A DNA stretch of 64,000 nt, taken from NCBI RefSeq assembly GCF_016924665.1, contig NZ_JAFFJT010000016.1:124001-188000 (forward strand), written 5' to 3'. Shown one piece after another: positions 53,365 through 62,487 of this stretch; the first letter of the stretch is position 1; every line of letters begins with the position of its first letter. The stretch comes from Nocardioides sp. SYSU D00038. GTDB lineage: Bacteria; Actinomycetota; Actinomycetes; Propionibacteriales; Nocardioidaceae. The notes beneath the pieces are model-generated. The model searched no databases and was not told the origin of the DNA. It saw nothing but the letters and a program-made list of their open reading frames with translations. A program made the translations under genes and the position numbers.

Positions 53365-54436
53365 GCCCGGGCGGAAACCACGCCGCGAGCCCGAGCAGCC
53401 GGTCGTTGGCCTCGGGCTCTCCGATCGAGACCCGCGCGCCCTCGCCGGCGAACGGCCGCACCACGATGCCGAGCTCGTCCGCGGCGGCTGCGAGCTCGCC
53501 GGTGCGCTCGCCGACCTCGAGCCAGACGAAGTTGCCCTGCGGGTCGGGCACCCGCCAGCCCGCGGCGGCCAGGCCGAGGACCACCCGGTCACGCTCGGCG
53601 ACCAGCGCGTCGACCCGCTCCAGCAGCTCGGCCTCGGCGGCGAGCGAGGCGACCGCCGCCGCCTGGGCGACCGCCGAGACGCCGAACGGCAGCGAGACCG
53701 CGCGCAGCGCCGCGGCGACCGGCGCCTGCGCGACGGCGTACCCCACCCGGAAGCCGGCCAGCCCGTAGGCCTTGGAGAAGGTGCGGAAGAGCACCACGTT
53801 GGGGTGGCGCCGGTAGGTCGCCAGGCCGTCGACGGGATCCGCCATCCGCACGAACTCCAGGTAGGCCTCGTCGACGACCACCACCACGTGCTCCGGCACC
53901 CGGGCCAGGAACCCGTCGAGCTCGGCCTGCGTCACCGCCGGCCCGGTGGGGTTGTTGGGCGTGCAGACCAGCACCACCCGGGTGCGGTCGGTGACGGCCG
54001 CGGCCATCGCCATCAGGTCGTGGCGACCGTCGGCCAGCACCGGCACCGGCACCGAGGTCGCGGCCGCGGTCGTGACCGCGATGGGGTAGGCCTCGAACGA
54101 GCGCCAGGCGTGCACCACCTCATCGCCCGGCTCGCACCAGGCCGCGAGCAGCTGGTAGATCAGCGCGACCGATCCGGTGGCCACCGCCAGGTCGTCTCGG
54201 GGCACGCCGAGGCGCGCGGCGAGGGCGTCGTAGAGGGCCGCGCTGCCCATGTCGGGGTAGCGGTTCATCGCCTCGACCGCGCGGGTCGCGGCGGCCACCA
54301 CGCCGGGCAGCGGCGGGTAGGGGTTCTCGTTCGACGACAGCTTGTACGACGTGGTGCCCGGCCGCACCGTCGGCGGCTTCCCCGGCACGTAGGCGGGGAT
54401 CGCGGCGACGTTGGGACGGGGCGTGGGCGACGTCAT
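53360..54436 (-). CDS. hisC: Histidinol-phosphate/aromatic aminotransferase
   Basis: The 358-residue class II aminotransferase shows [15 protein letters not shown] at the start, [29 protein letters not shown], the DEAYLEF aspartate, and the PLP lysine in [16 protein letters not shown] near residue 220. It starts [20 protein letters not shown] as in actinobacterial HisC-like and aromatic (Pat) enzymes. No other his gene is adjacent, so the aromatic aminotransferase role is also possible. The ATG overlaps the VanZ stop by four bases. Confidence 0.9.
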   Translation of the reverse strand: MTSPTPRPNVAAIPAYVPGKPPTVRPGTTSYKLSSNENPYPPLPGVVAAATRAVEAMNRYPDMGSAALYDALAARLGVPRDDLAVATGSVALIYQLLAAWCEPGDEVVHAWRSFEAYPIAVTTAAATSVPVPVLADGRHDLMAMAAAVTDRTRVVLVCTPNNPTGPAVTQAELDGFLARVPEHVVVVVDEAYLEFVRMADPVDGLATYRRHPNVVLFRTFSKAYGLAGFRVGYAVAQAPVAAALRAVSLPFGVSAVAQAAAVASLAAEAELLERVDALVAERDRVVLGLAAAGWRVPDPQGNFVWLEVGERTGELAAAADELGIVVRPFAGEGARVSIGEPEANDRLLGLAAWFPPGR

Positions 54437-54993
54437 GGCCTCACGCTACGACGGCGCCAGGGCCGCACCAGCGGCAGCAGCGCCACCCCGAGGCCGACGC
54501 CGAGCACCGCCCCCGCGACGTTGTCGACGACGTCGGTGACGTCGCAGGCCCGGTCGAGGCGGGCCAGCTCGAGCTGGGTCACCTCGATGCCGAGCGAGTA
54601 CGCCGCGAGCAGGGCCAGCCCCAGCGGTACCAGCCACCAGCCGGCGCGCCACCGCGCGGCGACCAGCACCAGCAGCGCGCCGGAGGGCACGAAGACCACC
54701 AGGTTGAGCAGCCGCTGGGTGCCGGGCAGGATCCAGAACCCGTCGGGCGCGGGGCCGCCGATGTCCCACGAGCAGCTGGTCAGGCGACCCTCGGCCGACA
54801 CCACGCCCGGCGCGCCGTTGGCGGGGATGAGCGTCAGCACGCCGATGCACACCAGCGACCAGGCGAGGCCGGCCACGCACACCGCCCAGACCGCGCCGTG
54901 CCGGGGCGCGAGCACGCTCGCCAGGGCCACCGCCAGCCCCGCGGAGACCAGGACCAGCAGCAGCATCACCTCGACGCCACCGACCGGGAACAC
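54433..54993 (-). CDS. VanZ-family membrane protein
   Basis: 186 residues with four to five helices and the VanZ-type conserved region [19 protein letters not shown] and [20 protein letters not shown] with [17 protein letters not shown]. VanZ of enterococci gives low teicoplanin resistance, but the general role is unknown. The GTG at 54993 is chosen because TAGTTT (55001-55006 on this strand) ends 7 bases before it. A start at 55035 would add 14 residues. The stop overlaps the start of the aminotransferase gene (ATGA). Confidence 0.82.
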   Translation of the reverse strand: MFPVGGVEVMLLLVLVSAGLAVALASVLAPRHGAVWAVCVAGLAWSLVCIGVLTLIPANGAPGVVSAEGRLTSCSWDIGGPAPDGFWILPGTQRLLNLVVFVPSGALLVLVAARWRAGWWLVPLGLALLAAYSLGIEVTQLELARLDRACDVTDVVDNVAGAVLGVGLGVALLPLVRPWRRRSVRP

Positions 54994-55053
54994 CCCGTCG
55001 AAACTACCGAGGCGAAACCACCCGGCCGAGACCACCCGGCGAGTTGGGGGCGG

Positions 55054-55956
55054 TCAGCCCCGGGGCAGCAGCACCTCGCCACCCGGCACGATGGGGAGAT
55101 CGCGGCCGAGCACCACGTCGACGGGGTTGGTCAGGCAGCGCACCGACCCGCCGCCCTTGTGCAGCTCCGATACGTCGACCACCACGACGTCGAAGCCCCA
55201 CGCCTCGAGCCGGCCCCGCACCCGGTCGGGGCAGGCCGGCATCACCACGGTCGAGCCGACCACCACCGAGTTGGCGCAGAACGTCGTGAGCGCCTCCTCC
55301 TCGGTGAGGACCAGCGGCTCGGGCACCAGCGCGAGCAGCGCCGCCGCCGAGGGGTCGTCGAGCGCCGCCGGGCAGACCAGGGCCCGGCGGTCGTCGAGCG
55401 GGCAGAACGCCAGGTCGAGGTGGTACATGCCCGGGTGGGTGATCCGCAGCCCCCGCACCCGCACGCCCAGCTCCACGGCCAGGTGCTTGAGGGCGAGCTC
55501 GTCGGTGCGCGGGCCGTGCCCGACCACCAGCGCGTCGCCGAACGCGAACGCGTCGCCGGCCTCGAGGTGCGCGCCGACGCCGTCGCGGCCGACGTATGTC
55601 GTCGCCCAGCCGCGCTCGGCGAACCACGCCGCCGCGGTGGGCGTCTCCATCCGCCGCTGGGGGTGGCGCATGTGCGAGAGCACCACCCGGCGGTCACCGC
55701 CGGGGCCGGCGACGGCGAGGCCGAGGTTCATCGCGTACACCATGTCGGGGGCATCCGGTCGCTGCGGCAGCACGTCGACGGTGGCGCCGAGCCCGCGCAG
55801 CGTCGCAACCAGGTGGTGCCACTGGTCGAGCGCCCGCCGCGGATCGGGCTGGTCGGCGACGTCCATGAACGGGTTGATCTCGTAGTCGACCCGGAAGTGG
55901 GTCGGCTCGACCGCGACGTAGTGACGGCCCCAGCTCAACGACCTGCCCAGCATCAT
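55054..55956 (-). CDS. Dimethylarginine dimethylaminohydrolase-like (guanidine-modifying) enzyme
   Basis: 300 residues of the amidinotransferase fold. The start is MMLGRSLSWGRHYVAVEPTH; later THPGMYHLDLAFCPLDDRRA holds the catalytic His and GGSVRCLTNPVDVV the nucleophilic Cys near residue 277. Close families hydrolyse methylated arginines or related guanidines to citrulline. GAGGAGG lies 5 bases before the ATG at 55956. It diverges from a GntR gene with a perfect palindrome between, so expression probably responds to its substrate. Confidence 0.88.
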   Translation of the reverse strand: MMLGRSLSWGRHYVAVEPTHFRVDYEINPFMDVADQPDPRRALDQWHHLVATLRGLGATVDVLPQRPDAPDMVYAMNLGLAVAGPGGDRRVVLSHMRHPQRRMETPTAAAWFAERGWATTYVGRDGVGAHLEAGDAFAFGDALVVGHGPRTDELALKHLAVELGVRVRGLRITHPGMYHLDLAFCPLDDRRALVCPAALDDPSAAALLALVPEPLVLTEEEALTTFCANSVVVGSTVVMPACPDRVRGRLEAWGFDVVVVDVSELHKGGGSVRCLTNPVDVVLGRDLPIVPGGEVLLPRG

Positions 55957-55970
55957 GGCACCTCCTCGAT

Positions 55971-55985
55971 GATTGTCAGACAATC
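55971..55985. promoter_or_regulatory. Perfect GATTGTC-a-GACAATC palindrome, GntR operator
   Basis: This 15-base palindrome contains TTGTC-n-GACAA, the form typical of FadR-subfamily GntR sites. It lies 15 bases upstream of the DDAH-like start codon and 70 bases upstream of the GntR gene, at a spot able to block both. Confidence 0.75.
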
Positions 55986-56054
55986 TGACGATCCGCAGTG
56001 TGGGGCACGAGCGGGCCGCGGGGCAAGCCGGCGGCCGTACCGCAGAATGGACCC

Positions 56055-56738
56055 ATGGCCCAGCCCTACGACTCGCTGACGCTCGAGCACTCCTCGACCG
56101 TCGACCGGGTCGTCGACGAGCTGCGCCGGGCGGTGTTCGCCGGCGAGCTCGAGTCGGGCACGCCGCTGCGGGAGGTCGCGCTCGCCGGCTCGCTGGGGGT
56201 CAGCCGGCCCACGGTGCGCGAGGCGCTCACCGTGCTGGTGGCCGAGGGCCTGGCCACCCGCGAGCCGCACCGCGGGGTGTCGGTGACCAGCCCCGAGGCC
56301 GGCTCGGTGCGCGACGTGTGCCGGGCGCGGCTGGTGCTCGAGGGCGCCGGGGTGCTGGAGTGGTCGAGCGCCACCGATGCTCAGCGCGACCGGGTGCGGG
56401 AGACGTTGACGGCGTACATCGGGGCGATCCGGACCGACGGGCCCTACCGGCTCCTCAACGAGCTCCACCTCGACTTCCACGTCTCGCTGGTCGGCCTCAC
56501 CGGGTCGCCGAGGCTGGTCGCGATGGCCGAGAACCTGGTGCTCGAGCTCAAGCTCGCGCTGGCCCAGGTCGAGCGGATCCGGCGCAACGCCCACGACCAG
56601 GCCGAGACCCACGCCCAGCTGGTGGGCCTGCTCGAGGCCGGCGACACCGTGGCCGCCCACGCGTTCCTGCGCCGCCACCTCGACGACGCCGCCGCCGAGA
56701 TCGTCGAGGCACTCGGACTCGAGGTCGACGGCCGGTAG
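56055..56738 (+). CDS. GntR-family regulator, FCD (FadR) type
   Basis: 227 residues: winged helix at 15-80 (VDELRRAVFAGELESGTPLR, LGVSRPTVREALTVLVAEGL) and an FCD ligand domain with NELHLDFHVSLVGLTGSPRL and HAQLVGLLEAGDTVAAHAFL, where Asp and His residues bind a metal that contacts the effector. CAGAAT (56043-56048) ends 6 bases before the ATG. It is divergent from the DDAH-like gene and probably controls it through the palindrome at 55971. Confidence 0.92.
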   Translation: MAQPYDSLTLEHSSTVDRVVDELRRAVFAGELESGTPLREVALAGSLGVSRPTVREALTVLVAEGLATREPHRGVSVTSPEAGSVRDVCRARLVLEGAGVLEWSSATDAQRDRVRETLTAYIGAIRTDGPYRLLNELHLDFHVSLVGLTGSPRLVAMAENLVLELKLALAQVERIRRNAHDQAETHAQLVGLLEAGDTVAAHAFLRRHLDDAAAEIVEALGLEVDGR

Positions 56739-56762
56739 GCCCGACCTGCCACCATGTGACCC

Positions 56763-57158
56763 ATGCGGTTCGTCACCTGGCTCGTCACCACCGCCCTCGG
56801 CGTCGCCGCGGCCGCGTGGCTGGTCGAGGGCATCGCCTTCTCCGGCCCCTCCTCGGGCCGCGCCGAGATCGAGGAGAAGATCCTCCCGCTGCTGCTGGTG
56901 GCGGTGATCCTGGGCGTCGTCACCTCGCTGGTGAAGCCGGTGCTCACGGTCCTGTCGTTCCCGCTGATCATCGTGACCCTGGGCCTGTTCCTCGTCGTGA
57001 TCAACGCCGCGATGCTGCGGCTGACCGCGTGGCTCGCCGACGAGCTGGGCGTCGGGTTCCGCGTCGACGGCTGGTGGCCGGCGATCTTCGGTGCCGTGGT
57101 GGTCACGCTCACCACCTGGGTGGTCGACTCGCTGATCGGCCCGGAGAAGCGGCGCTGA
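56763..57158 (+). CDS. Phage-holin-4-like membrane protein (bacterial household family)
   Basis: The 131-residue protein has four helices and the family core LLLVAVILGVVTSLVKPVLT followed by VLSFPLIIVTLGLFLVVINA. The Pfam name derives from phage holins, but these proteins are common in bacterial chromosomes and no phage gene is near. Function is unknown. The gene ends where the phosphatase frame begins (GCTGACC). Confidence 0.85.
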   Translation: MRFVTWLVTTALGVAAAAWLVEGIAFSGPSSGRAEIEEKILPLLLVAVILGVVTSLVKPVLTVLSFPLIIVTLGLFLVVINAAMLRLTAWLADELGVGFRVDGWWPAIFGAVVVTLTTWVVDSLIGPEKRR

Positions 57159-57202
57159 CCGCGCCCGAGCTGCCCGAGCCGCGCACCCCCGGCCGCTACG
57201 CC

Positions 57203-57658
57203 GTGGGGCTCGTCTGCCTGGGCAACATCTGCCGGTCGCCGATGGCGGACGTCGTGCTCGCCCAACGGGTCGACGACGCCGGTCTCGCGGGCGTGATCGA
57301 GGTCGCCAGCTGCGGCACCGGCGGCTGGCACGTCGGCCAACCGATGGACCCGCGGGCCGCCGCCACCCTGGCCGCGGAGGGCTACGACCCCGAGCGGCAC
57401 CGCGCCCAGCAGTACGACGCCACCTGGCCCGACCGCTTCGACCTGCTGCTCGCGATGGACGACGACAACCTCGCCGACATCGGCGGGCCGGGCGAGCGGG
57501 TGCGGCTGTTCCGCGACTTCGACCCGGTCGGTCCCGGCCCGGTGCCCGACCCCTACTACGGCGGCCCCTCCGGCTTCGACGAGGTGCTGCAGATGGTGGA
57601 GCGCACGGCGGCCGCGCTGGTCACCGCTCTGGCCGCCAGGCTGGCGCCGCCGTACTAA
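57203..57658 (+). CDS. Low-molecular-weight protein-tyrosine phosphatase
   Basis: The active-site loop CLGNICRS (Cys and Arg), the PDPYYGG acid loop and DEVLQMVERTAAALV define the family. The first standard start is the GTG at 57203, giving 151 residues that begin directly at the first strand (VGLVCLGNICRSP). The frame is open back to 57155, adding LTAPELPEPRTPGRYA, with no ATG, GTG or TTG. A CTG at 57155 overlaps the upstream TGA (CTGA) just as GTGA does elsewhere in this window, so a CTG start is possible. Substrates may include tyrosine kinases of polysaccharide export. Confidence 0.85.
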   Translation: MGLVCLGNICRSPMADVVLAQRVDDAGLAGVIEVASCGTGGWHVGQPMDPRAAATLAAEGYDPERHRAQQYDATWPDRFDLLLAMDDDNLADIGGPGERVRLFRDFDPVGPGPVPDPYYGGPSGFDEVLQMVERTAAALVTALAARLAPPY

Positions 57659-57659
57659 C

Positions 57660-58538
57660 GTGGGCGCCGTGACCCGTCAGCCGGTGGTGGCCCGCCACGC
57701 CGAGGACCTCCTCGGCTCCGCCGTGGTCGCCACGGCGCCGGTCGCCGGCGGTGACACCGCGACCGCCACCAAGCTGCGGCTGAGCAACGGCACCACCGCA
57801 CTGATGAAGACGCTCACCAACGCGCCGGAGGGCTTCTTCGAGGCCGAGGCCCGGGGGCTGCGCTGGCTCGGCGAGGTCGAGGGCGTGCACGTGCCGCCGG
57901 TGCTGGCAGTCGACCAGGGCTGCCTGATCGTGGGCTGGGTCGAGTCGGGCCGGACCACCCCCGACGCCGCCGTCGAGCTCGGCCGCTCGCTCGCCGCCCT
58001 CCACACGGCCGGCGCCCCCGCCTACGGCGCCGAGCAGGACGGCTTCATCGGCCGGCTCCCGCTCCCCAACCGCACCGCCGCCACCTGGGCGGAGTTCTAC
58101 GCCGTCCGCCGGGTGCTGCCGTACCTCAAGCTGGCCCGCGACCGCGGCCACGTCAGCGACACCGACGCCGCCACCATCGAGTCGATCATCGGCCGGCTGC
58201 CTGACCTGCTCCCCGAGGAGGGCCCCGCCCGCCTGCACGGCGACCTCTGGAACGGCAACGTGCTCTGGGGCCAGGACGGCCACGCCTGGCTGATCGACCC
58301 GGCGGCGTACGGCGGCCACCGCGAGGCCGACCTCGCCATGCTCGCCCTCTTCGGCAGCCCCCACCTCCCCCGCGTCATCGAGGCCTACTGCGAGGTGACC
58401 CCCCTCGCCGACGACTGGGAGGACCGGGTGCCCCTCCTCCAGCTCTTCCCCCTCCTCGTCCACGCCGCCCTCTTCGGCGGCGGCTACGGCCCCCGCGCGG
58501 CCGAGGCCGCCTCCCGCTTCACCGGCGGCGCTGGCTGA
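57660..58538 (+). CDS. Fructosamine kinase family protein
   Basis: 292 residues of the fructosamine-kinase/aminoglycoside-phosphotransferase fold, with GPARLHGDLWNGNVLWGQDG (catalytic loop HGDLWxGN) and WLIDPAAYGGHREADLAML (metal-binding DP in place of DFG). It likely phosphorylates sugar adducts on proteins to aid deglycation. Start GTG 57660 is one base after the phosphatase stop; a second GTG at 57669 is also possible. The phosphatase and this kinase form one transcription unit. Confidence 0.88.
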   Translation: MGAVTRQPVVARHAEDLLGSAVVATAPVAGGDTATATKLRLSNGTTALMKTLTNAPEGFFEAEARGLRWLGEVEGVHVPPVLAVDQGCLIVGWVESGRTTPDAAVELGRSLAALHTAGAPAYGAEQDGFIGRLPLPNRTAATWAEFYAVRRVLPYLKLARDRGHVSDTDAATIESIIGRLPDLLPEEGPARLHGDLWNGNVLWGQDGHAWLIDPAAYGGHREADLAMLALFGSPHLPRVIEAYCEVTPLADDWEDRVPLLQLFPLLVHAALFGGGYGPRAAEAASRFTGGAG

Positions 58539-58922
58539 ACAAGTTGCCCTGGCGACTGTCTCGAAACCCCCGCCGACCAACGGTGGTTGAGGAAGTCGCG
58601 CTGGCGACTGTCTCGAAACCCCAGACGGCCGAACGACCTGCGGTGCCCGCCGTTGGTTGAGGTGCGAGCGGAGCGAGCCTCGAAACCCCCGCCGGCCGAA
58701 CGCCCTCCGGTGGGAACGGGAGGGCTTCCGCCTCACCGGGTCTCGAGGCTCGTCGCCAGGGCTCCTCGCACCTCGACCGGCGCCACCCACCGCTGGTTGA
58801 GGTGCGAGCGAAGCGAGCCTCGAAACCCCCGCGCCCCGAACGCCCTCCGGTGGGAACGGGAGGGCTTCCGTCTCACCGGGTCTCGAGGCTCAGGCCTAGC
58901 GGCCTTCGCACCTCGACCAGCG
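58539..58922. repeat. Cluster of mosaic palindromic repeat units
   Basis: Several whole and half elements are joined: GGTTGAGGAAG with GTCGC-gctg-GCGAC and TGTCTCGAAACC (58583-58621), then two units with GGTTGAGGTGCGAGCG...CCTCGAAACC arms. A block of about 60 bases from CGAACGCCCTCCGGTGGGAA repeats at about 58698 and 58837. They end with CACCTCGACCGGCG and CACCTCGACCAGCG arms and differing inner stems (GCTCGTCGCC..., AGGCCTAGCGGCCT). No gene is recognised. Confidence 0.75.
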
Positions 58923-60250
58923 CGCAAGCCGGCGTGCCGCGCCGCGCGGCGCGGAGGCGGCGGAGCGACGGGCGGCGTTCGGCACGTCAACGCCCGATGT
59001 GGCGCCGACACGAACACCGGGGAACAGCAGGGCAGAGTCCGGCGACACGGCAACGAGTGCCGAACGACGTCCGGCGCGCAGCAGCCGCAGTGCCCCACCC
59101 GCGCGGCACCCCACACCCACCCCCACCCACAGTCAGCCCCATCCGAGCCTCATCCCCGGAGTCGCCACGCACGGGAGGGCGTTCGGCTCACCGGGTTTCG
59201 AGACAGGACTTCGTCCTTCCTCAACCAGCGAACTGCCGCGCCGCCGGCACGGAGGCGGCGGAGCGACGGGCGGCGTTCGGCACGTCAACGGCGGCGTGGC
59301 GCCGCAGCGAACACCGGGGAACAGCAGGACAGAGCCCGGCGACACGGCAACGAGTGCCGAACGACGTCCGGCGCGCAGCAGCCGCAGTGCCCCACCCGCG
59401 CGGCACCGCGCACCCCCCGGCAGTCAGCAACCACCCGAGCCCCATCCCCGGAGTCGCCACGCACGGGAGGGCGTTCGCCTCACCGGGTTTCGAGACAGGA
59501 CTTCGTCCTTCCTCAACCAGCGGTGGCCGCAGGGACTCGCTGCTCGACCAAACGGTGCCCGCCCCGACCAACCCCCGGGATGCCGCGCCGCACGGCACGG
59601 AGGCGGCGGAGCGACGGGCGGCGTTCGGCACGTCAACGGCGGCGTGGCGCCGCAGCGAACACCGGGGAACAGCAGGACAGAGCCCGGCGACACGGCAACG
59701 AGTGCCGAACGACGTCCGGCGCGCAGCAGCCGCAGTGCCCCACCCGCGCGGCACCGCGCACCCCCCGGCAGTCAGCAACCACCCGAGCCCCGTCCGCGGA
59801 GTCGCCACGCACGGGAGGGCGTTCGCCTCACCGGTTTCGAGACAGGACTTCGTCCTTCCTCAACCAGCGGTGGCCGCTGGGGCTCGCTGCTCGACCAAAC
59901 GGTGCCCGCCCCAACCAACCCCCGGGATGCCGCGCCGCACGGCACGGAGGCGGCGGAGCGACGGGCGACGTTCGGCACGTAGACGGCGGCGTGGCGCCGA
60001 CGCGAACGCCGGGGGACCGCAGGGCAGAGTCCGGCGACACGGCAACGAGTGCCGAACGACGTCCGGCGCGCAGCCGCCGCAGTGCCCACCCACGCGCGGC
60101 ACCCCGCACCCACCCACCCACAGTCACCACCCGCACGGAGCACGCAAGCCGGAGTCAGCACCCTGCCCGAGCCCCCTCCGCGGGGTCGCCACGTACGGGA
60201 GGGCGTTCGGCTCACCGGGTCTCGAGGCTCAGGCCTAGCGGCCTTCGCAC
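58923..60250. repeat. Four tandem repeat units of about 350 bases
   Basis: The unit starting TGCCGCGCCG begins at about 58933, 59234, 59581 and 59929 (spacings 301, 347, 348). Each contains the inverted repeat GTTCGGCAC...GTGCCGAAC (for example 59623-59631 with 59702-59710), GTCCGGCGCGCAGCAGCCGC, and an end with CACCGGGTTTCGAGACA, GGAC-ttc-GTCC and TTCCTCAACCAGCG. The last unit ends in the AGGCCTAGCGGCCT variant. Long open frames run through it in several phases, but with no convincing starts or families. A fifth copy lies at 1717-2045. Confidence 0.82.
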
Positions 60251-60371
60251 CTCGACCAACGCCGGCGTTCGGCTCACCGGGTCTCGACGACGCTCGCTGG
60301 CGCTCGCTGCTCCACCAGCGGTTGGCGCGCGCTCTCAGCGGCGACTCAGGGGCTGCTGGCAACATGGGGCG

Positions 60372-61073
60372 GTGACCTCCGTCAGCCCGAAGCCTCGCGT
60401 GCTGGTCGTCGACGACGACAAGGCGGTGCGCGAGTCGCTGCGCCGGTCGCTCGAGTTCAACGGCTACGACGTCGCGCTGGCCGGCGACGGCGCGGAGGCG
60501 CTGGCCGGGATCGGGGCGGTCGGGCCGGACGTCGTCGTGATGGACGTGATGATGCCGCGGCTCGACGGCATCGAGGCGACCAAGGCGCTGCGGGCGGCCG
60601 GCAACGACGTGCCGATCCTGGTGCTGACCGCGCGCGACGCGGTGGGCGACCGGGTCGAGGGGCTCGACGCCGGCGCCGACGACTACCTCACCAAGCCGTT
60701 CGCACTCCAGGAGCTGCTGGCCCGGCTGCGGGCGCTGCTGCGACGGGCGGTGCCCAGCGACGACGAGGCCGAGGAGGTGCTGGCCTTCGGCGACCTCACC
60801 ATGAACACGGCGACCCGCGAGGTCGTGCGCGGCGGGCGCCGGATCGAGCTGACCCGCACCGAGTTCACGCTGCTGGAGATGTTCCTGCGCCGACCGCGAC
60901 GGGTGCTGGAGCGGGCGTTCATCCTCGAGGAGGTGTGGGGCTACGACTTCCCCACGACCGCCAACTCCCTCGAGGTCTACGTCGGCTACCTGCGCCGCAA
61001 GACCGAGGCCGAGGGCGAGTCGCGGCTGATCCACACCGTGCGCGGCGTCGGCTACGTGCTGAAGTCCGAGTAG
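60372..61073 (+). CDS. Two-component response regulator, OmpR/PhoB type
   Basis: The 233-residue protein has a receiver domain ([16 protein letters not shown], phospho-acceptor Asp in [13 protein letters not shown], Lys in YLTKPF) and a winged-helix output domain ([47 protein letters not shown]). It resembles MprA of mycobacteria, which responds to envelope stress; the same signal here is only a guess. The GTG start has CAACAT 6 bases upstream. The kinase gene follows 10 bases later. Confidence 0.94.
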   Translation: MTSVSPKPRVLVVDDDKAVRESLRRSLEFNGYDVALAGDGAEALAGIGAVGPDVVVMDVMMPRLDGIEATKALRAAGNDVPILVLTARDAVGDRVEGLDAGADDYLTKPFALQELLARLRALLRRAVPSDDEAEEVLAFGDLTMNTATREVVRGGRRIELTRTEFTLLEMFLRRPRRVLERAFILEEVWGYDFPTTANSLEVYVGYLRRKTEAEGESRLIHTVRGVGYVLKSE

Positions 61074-61083
61074 GCCCGGCTGC

Positions 61084-62487
61084 GTGAAGCTCAACCCACC
61101 CACCGCCGAGACCCCCGTCGACAGCCGCTGGCACTACCGCCGCTCGCTGGCCAGCCGGGTCACGCTGCTGACCACGATGGCGGTCGGCTTATCGGTGGCG
61201 TTCGTGGCGATCGGCGCCTACGTCACCGTGCGGATGCAGCTGAGCAGCACCCTCGACGAGACGCTGCTCGACCGCGCCCACCAGACCGCCAAGGCGCCGA
61301 CCCTGGTCAACCTCCCCACCGGAGACGAGGTGCCAGCGTGGGCGCTGGTCGCCACCGACCTGCGGATCGCGCTGGTCTTCTCCGACGGGCGGGTCTACGA
61401 GCCGGGCCAGACCAAGGGGGTGCCGCGGATGAGTGGCACCGAGCTCGAGGTCGCGGCCGGCAAGGCGCCGCAGAGCCTGCGCACGGTGCGCACGGCCGGG
61501 TACGACTACCGGGTCGTCGCGGTGCCGTACGGCGACGACCAGGCGCTCGTGATCGCCCAGTCGCTGGAGTCGCAGGAGAAGGTGCTGACCCGCCTCGGGC
61601 TGGTGACGCTGCTGTTCGGGCTGGCCGGCATCATCGCCGCGGGCGTGGCCGGCTGGGGCGTGGCCCGCAACGGCCTGCGCCCCGTGCGCAAGCTGAGCAG
61701 CGCGGTCGAGGAGATCGCGCGCACCGAGGACCTGCGCCCGCTGCCGGTCGAGGGCGACGACGAGATCGCGCGGCTCGCGACGGCGTTCAACCAGATGCTC
61801 ACCTCGCTGGCGGCCTCCCGCGACCGGCAGCGCCGGCTGGTCGCCGACGCCGGCCACGAGCTGCGCACCCCGCTGACGTCGCTGCGCACCAACATCGACC
61901 TGCTCACCATGGCCAGCCCGGAGAACGCGCTGCCGCCGGAGGCCCACGACGAGCTGCTCGCCGACGTCCGCGCCCAGATCGAGGAGCTCACCACCCTGGT
62001 CGGCGACCTGGTGGAGCTGGCGCGCGACGAGCCGCTGACCCACGTGGTCGGCCAGGTCGAGGTGCACGAGGCGCTCGAGCAGGCCGTGGCGCGCGTACGC
62101 CGCCGCGCGGGCGACGTGCGGATCGCGCTCGACAACGCCTCCTGGTTCGTGGTCGGCGAGGCCGGCTCGATCGAGCGGGCGCTGACGAACCTGCTCGACA
62201 ACGCGGTCAAGTGGAGCCCGCCCGGTGCGGAGGTGCGGGTGCGGATGGACTCCGGCGTGGTGACCGTCGACGACGACGGGCCCGGCATCCCCGACGAGGA
62301 CCTGCCCCACGTGTTCGAGCGCTTCTACCGGTCGGAGGCGTCGCGCTCGATGCCCGGCTCCGGCCTCGGCCTCTCGATCGTCCACCAGATCGTGGAGCGG
62401 CACGCCGGCACCGTCGAGGCGCAGCGCCGCCCCGAGGGCGGCACCCGGATGGTGCTGCGCCTGCCCGGCTCGGCGGTGCGGCCGTGA
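61084..62487 (+). CDS. Sensor histidine kinase, partner of the upstream regulator
   Basis: 467 residues: helix 1 (VTLLTTMAVGLSVAFVAIGA), an extracytoplasmic sensor of about 120 residues, helix 2 (LVTLLFGLAGIIAAGVAGWG), HAMP, and a kinase core with H-box DAGHELRTPLTSLRTNI, N-box NLLDNAVKWSPPG, VDDDGPGIPDEDLP and GSGLGLSIVHQ. The layout is that of MprB-like kinases. The stop overlaps the start of a DUF3558 lipoprotein (GTGA), which may therefore take part in sensing. Confidence 0.94.
   Translation: MKLNPPTAETPVDSRWHYRRSLASRVTLLTTMAVGLSVAFVAIGAYVTVRMQLSSTLDETLLDRAHQTAKAPTLVNLPTGDEVPAWALVATDLRIALVFSDGRVYEPGQTKGVPRMSGTELEVAAGKAPQSLRTVRTAGYDYRVVAVPYGDDQALVIAQSLESQEKVLTRLGLVTLLFGLAGIIAAGVAGWGVARNGLRPVRKLSSAVEEIARTEDLRPLPVEGDDEIARLATAFNQMLTSLAASRDRQRRLVADAGHELRTPLTSLRTNIDLLTMASPENALPPEAHDELLADVRAQIEELTTLVGDLVELARDEPLTHVVGQVEVHEALEQAVARVRRRAGDVRIALDNASWFVVGEAGSIERALTNLLDNAVKWSPPGAEVRVRMDSGVVTVDDDGPGIPDEDLPHVFERFYRSEASRSMPGSGLGLSIVHQIVERHAGTVEAQRRPEGGTRMVLRLPGSAVRP

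Noticed and set aside
56763..57158. Prophage remnant because of the holin-family match
   Set aside because: The family is widespread in ordinary bacterial chromosomes and no other phage gene is nearby.
58587..60238. Long repetitive open frames through the 350-base units, in both directions
   Set aside because: The repeat length is not fixed to a multiple of three (347 and 348), composition is Arg/Ala/Pro-rich in all frames and starts lack support. They are by-products of GC-rich repeats.
58923..60250. CRISPR-like array
   Set aside because: Repeats are about 350 bases, contiguous and nearly identical throughout, without short repeats separated by unique spacers, and no cas genes are near.
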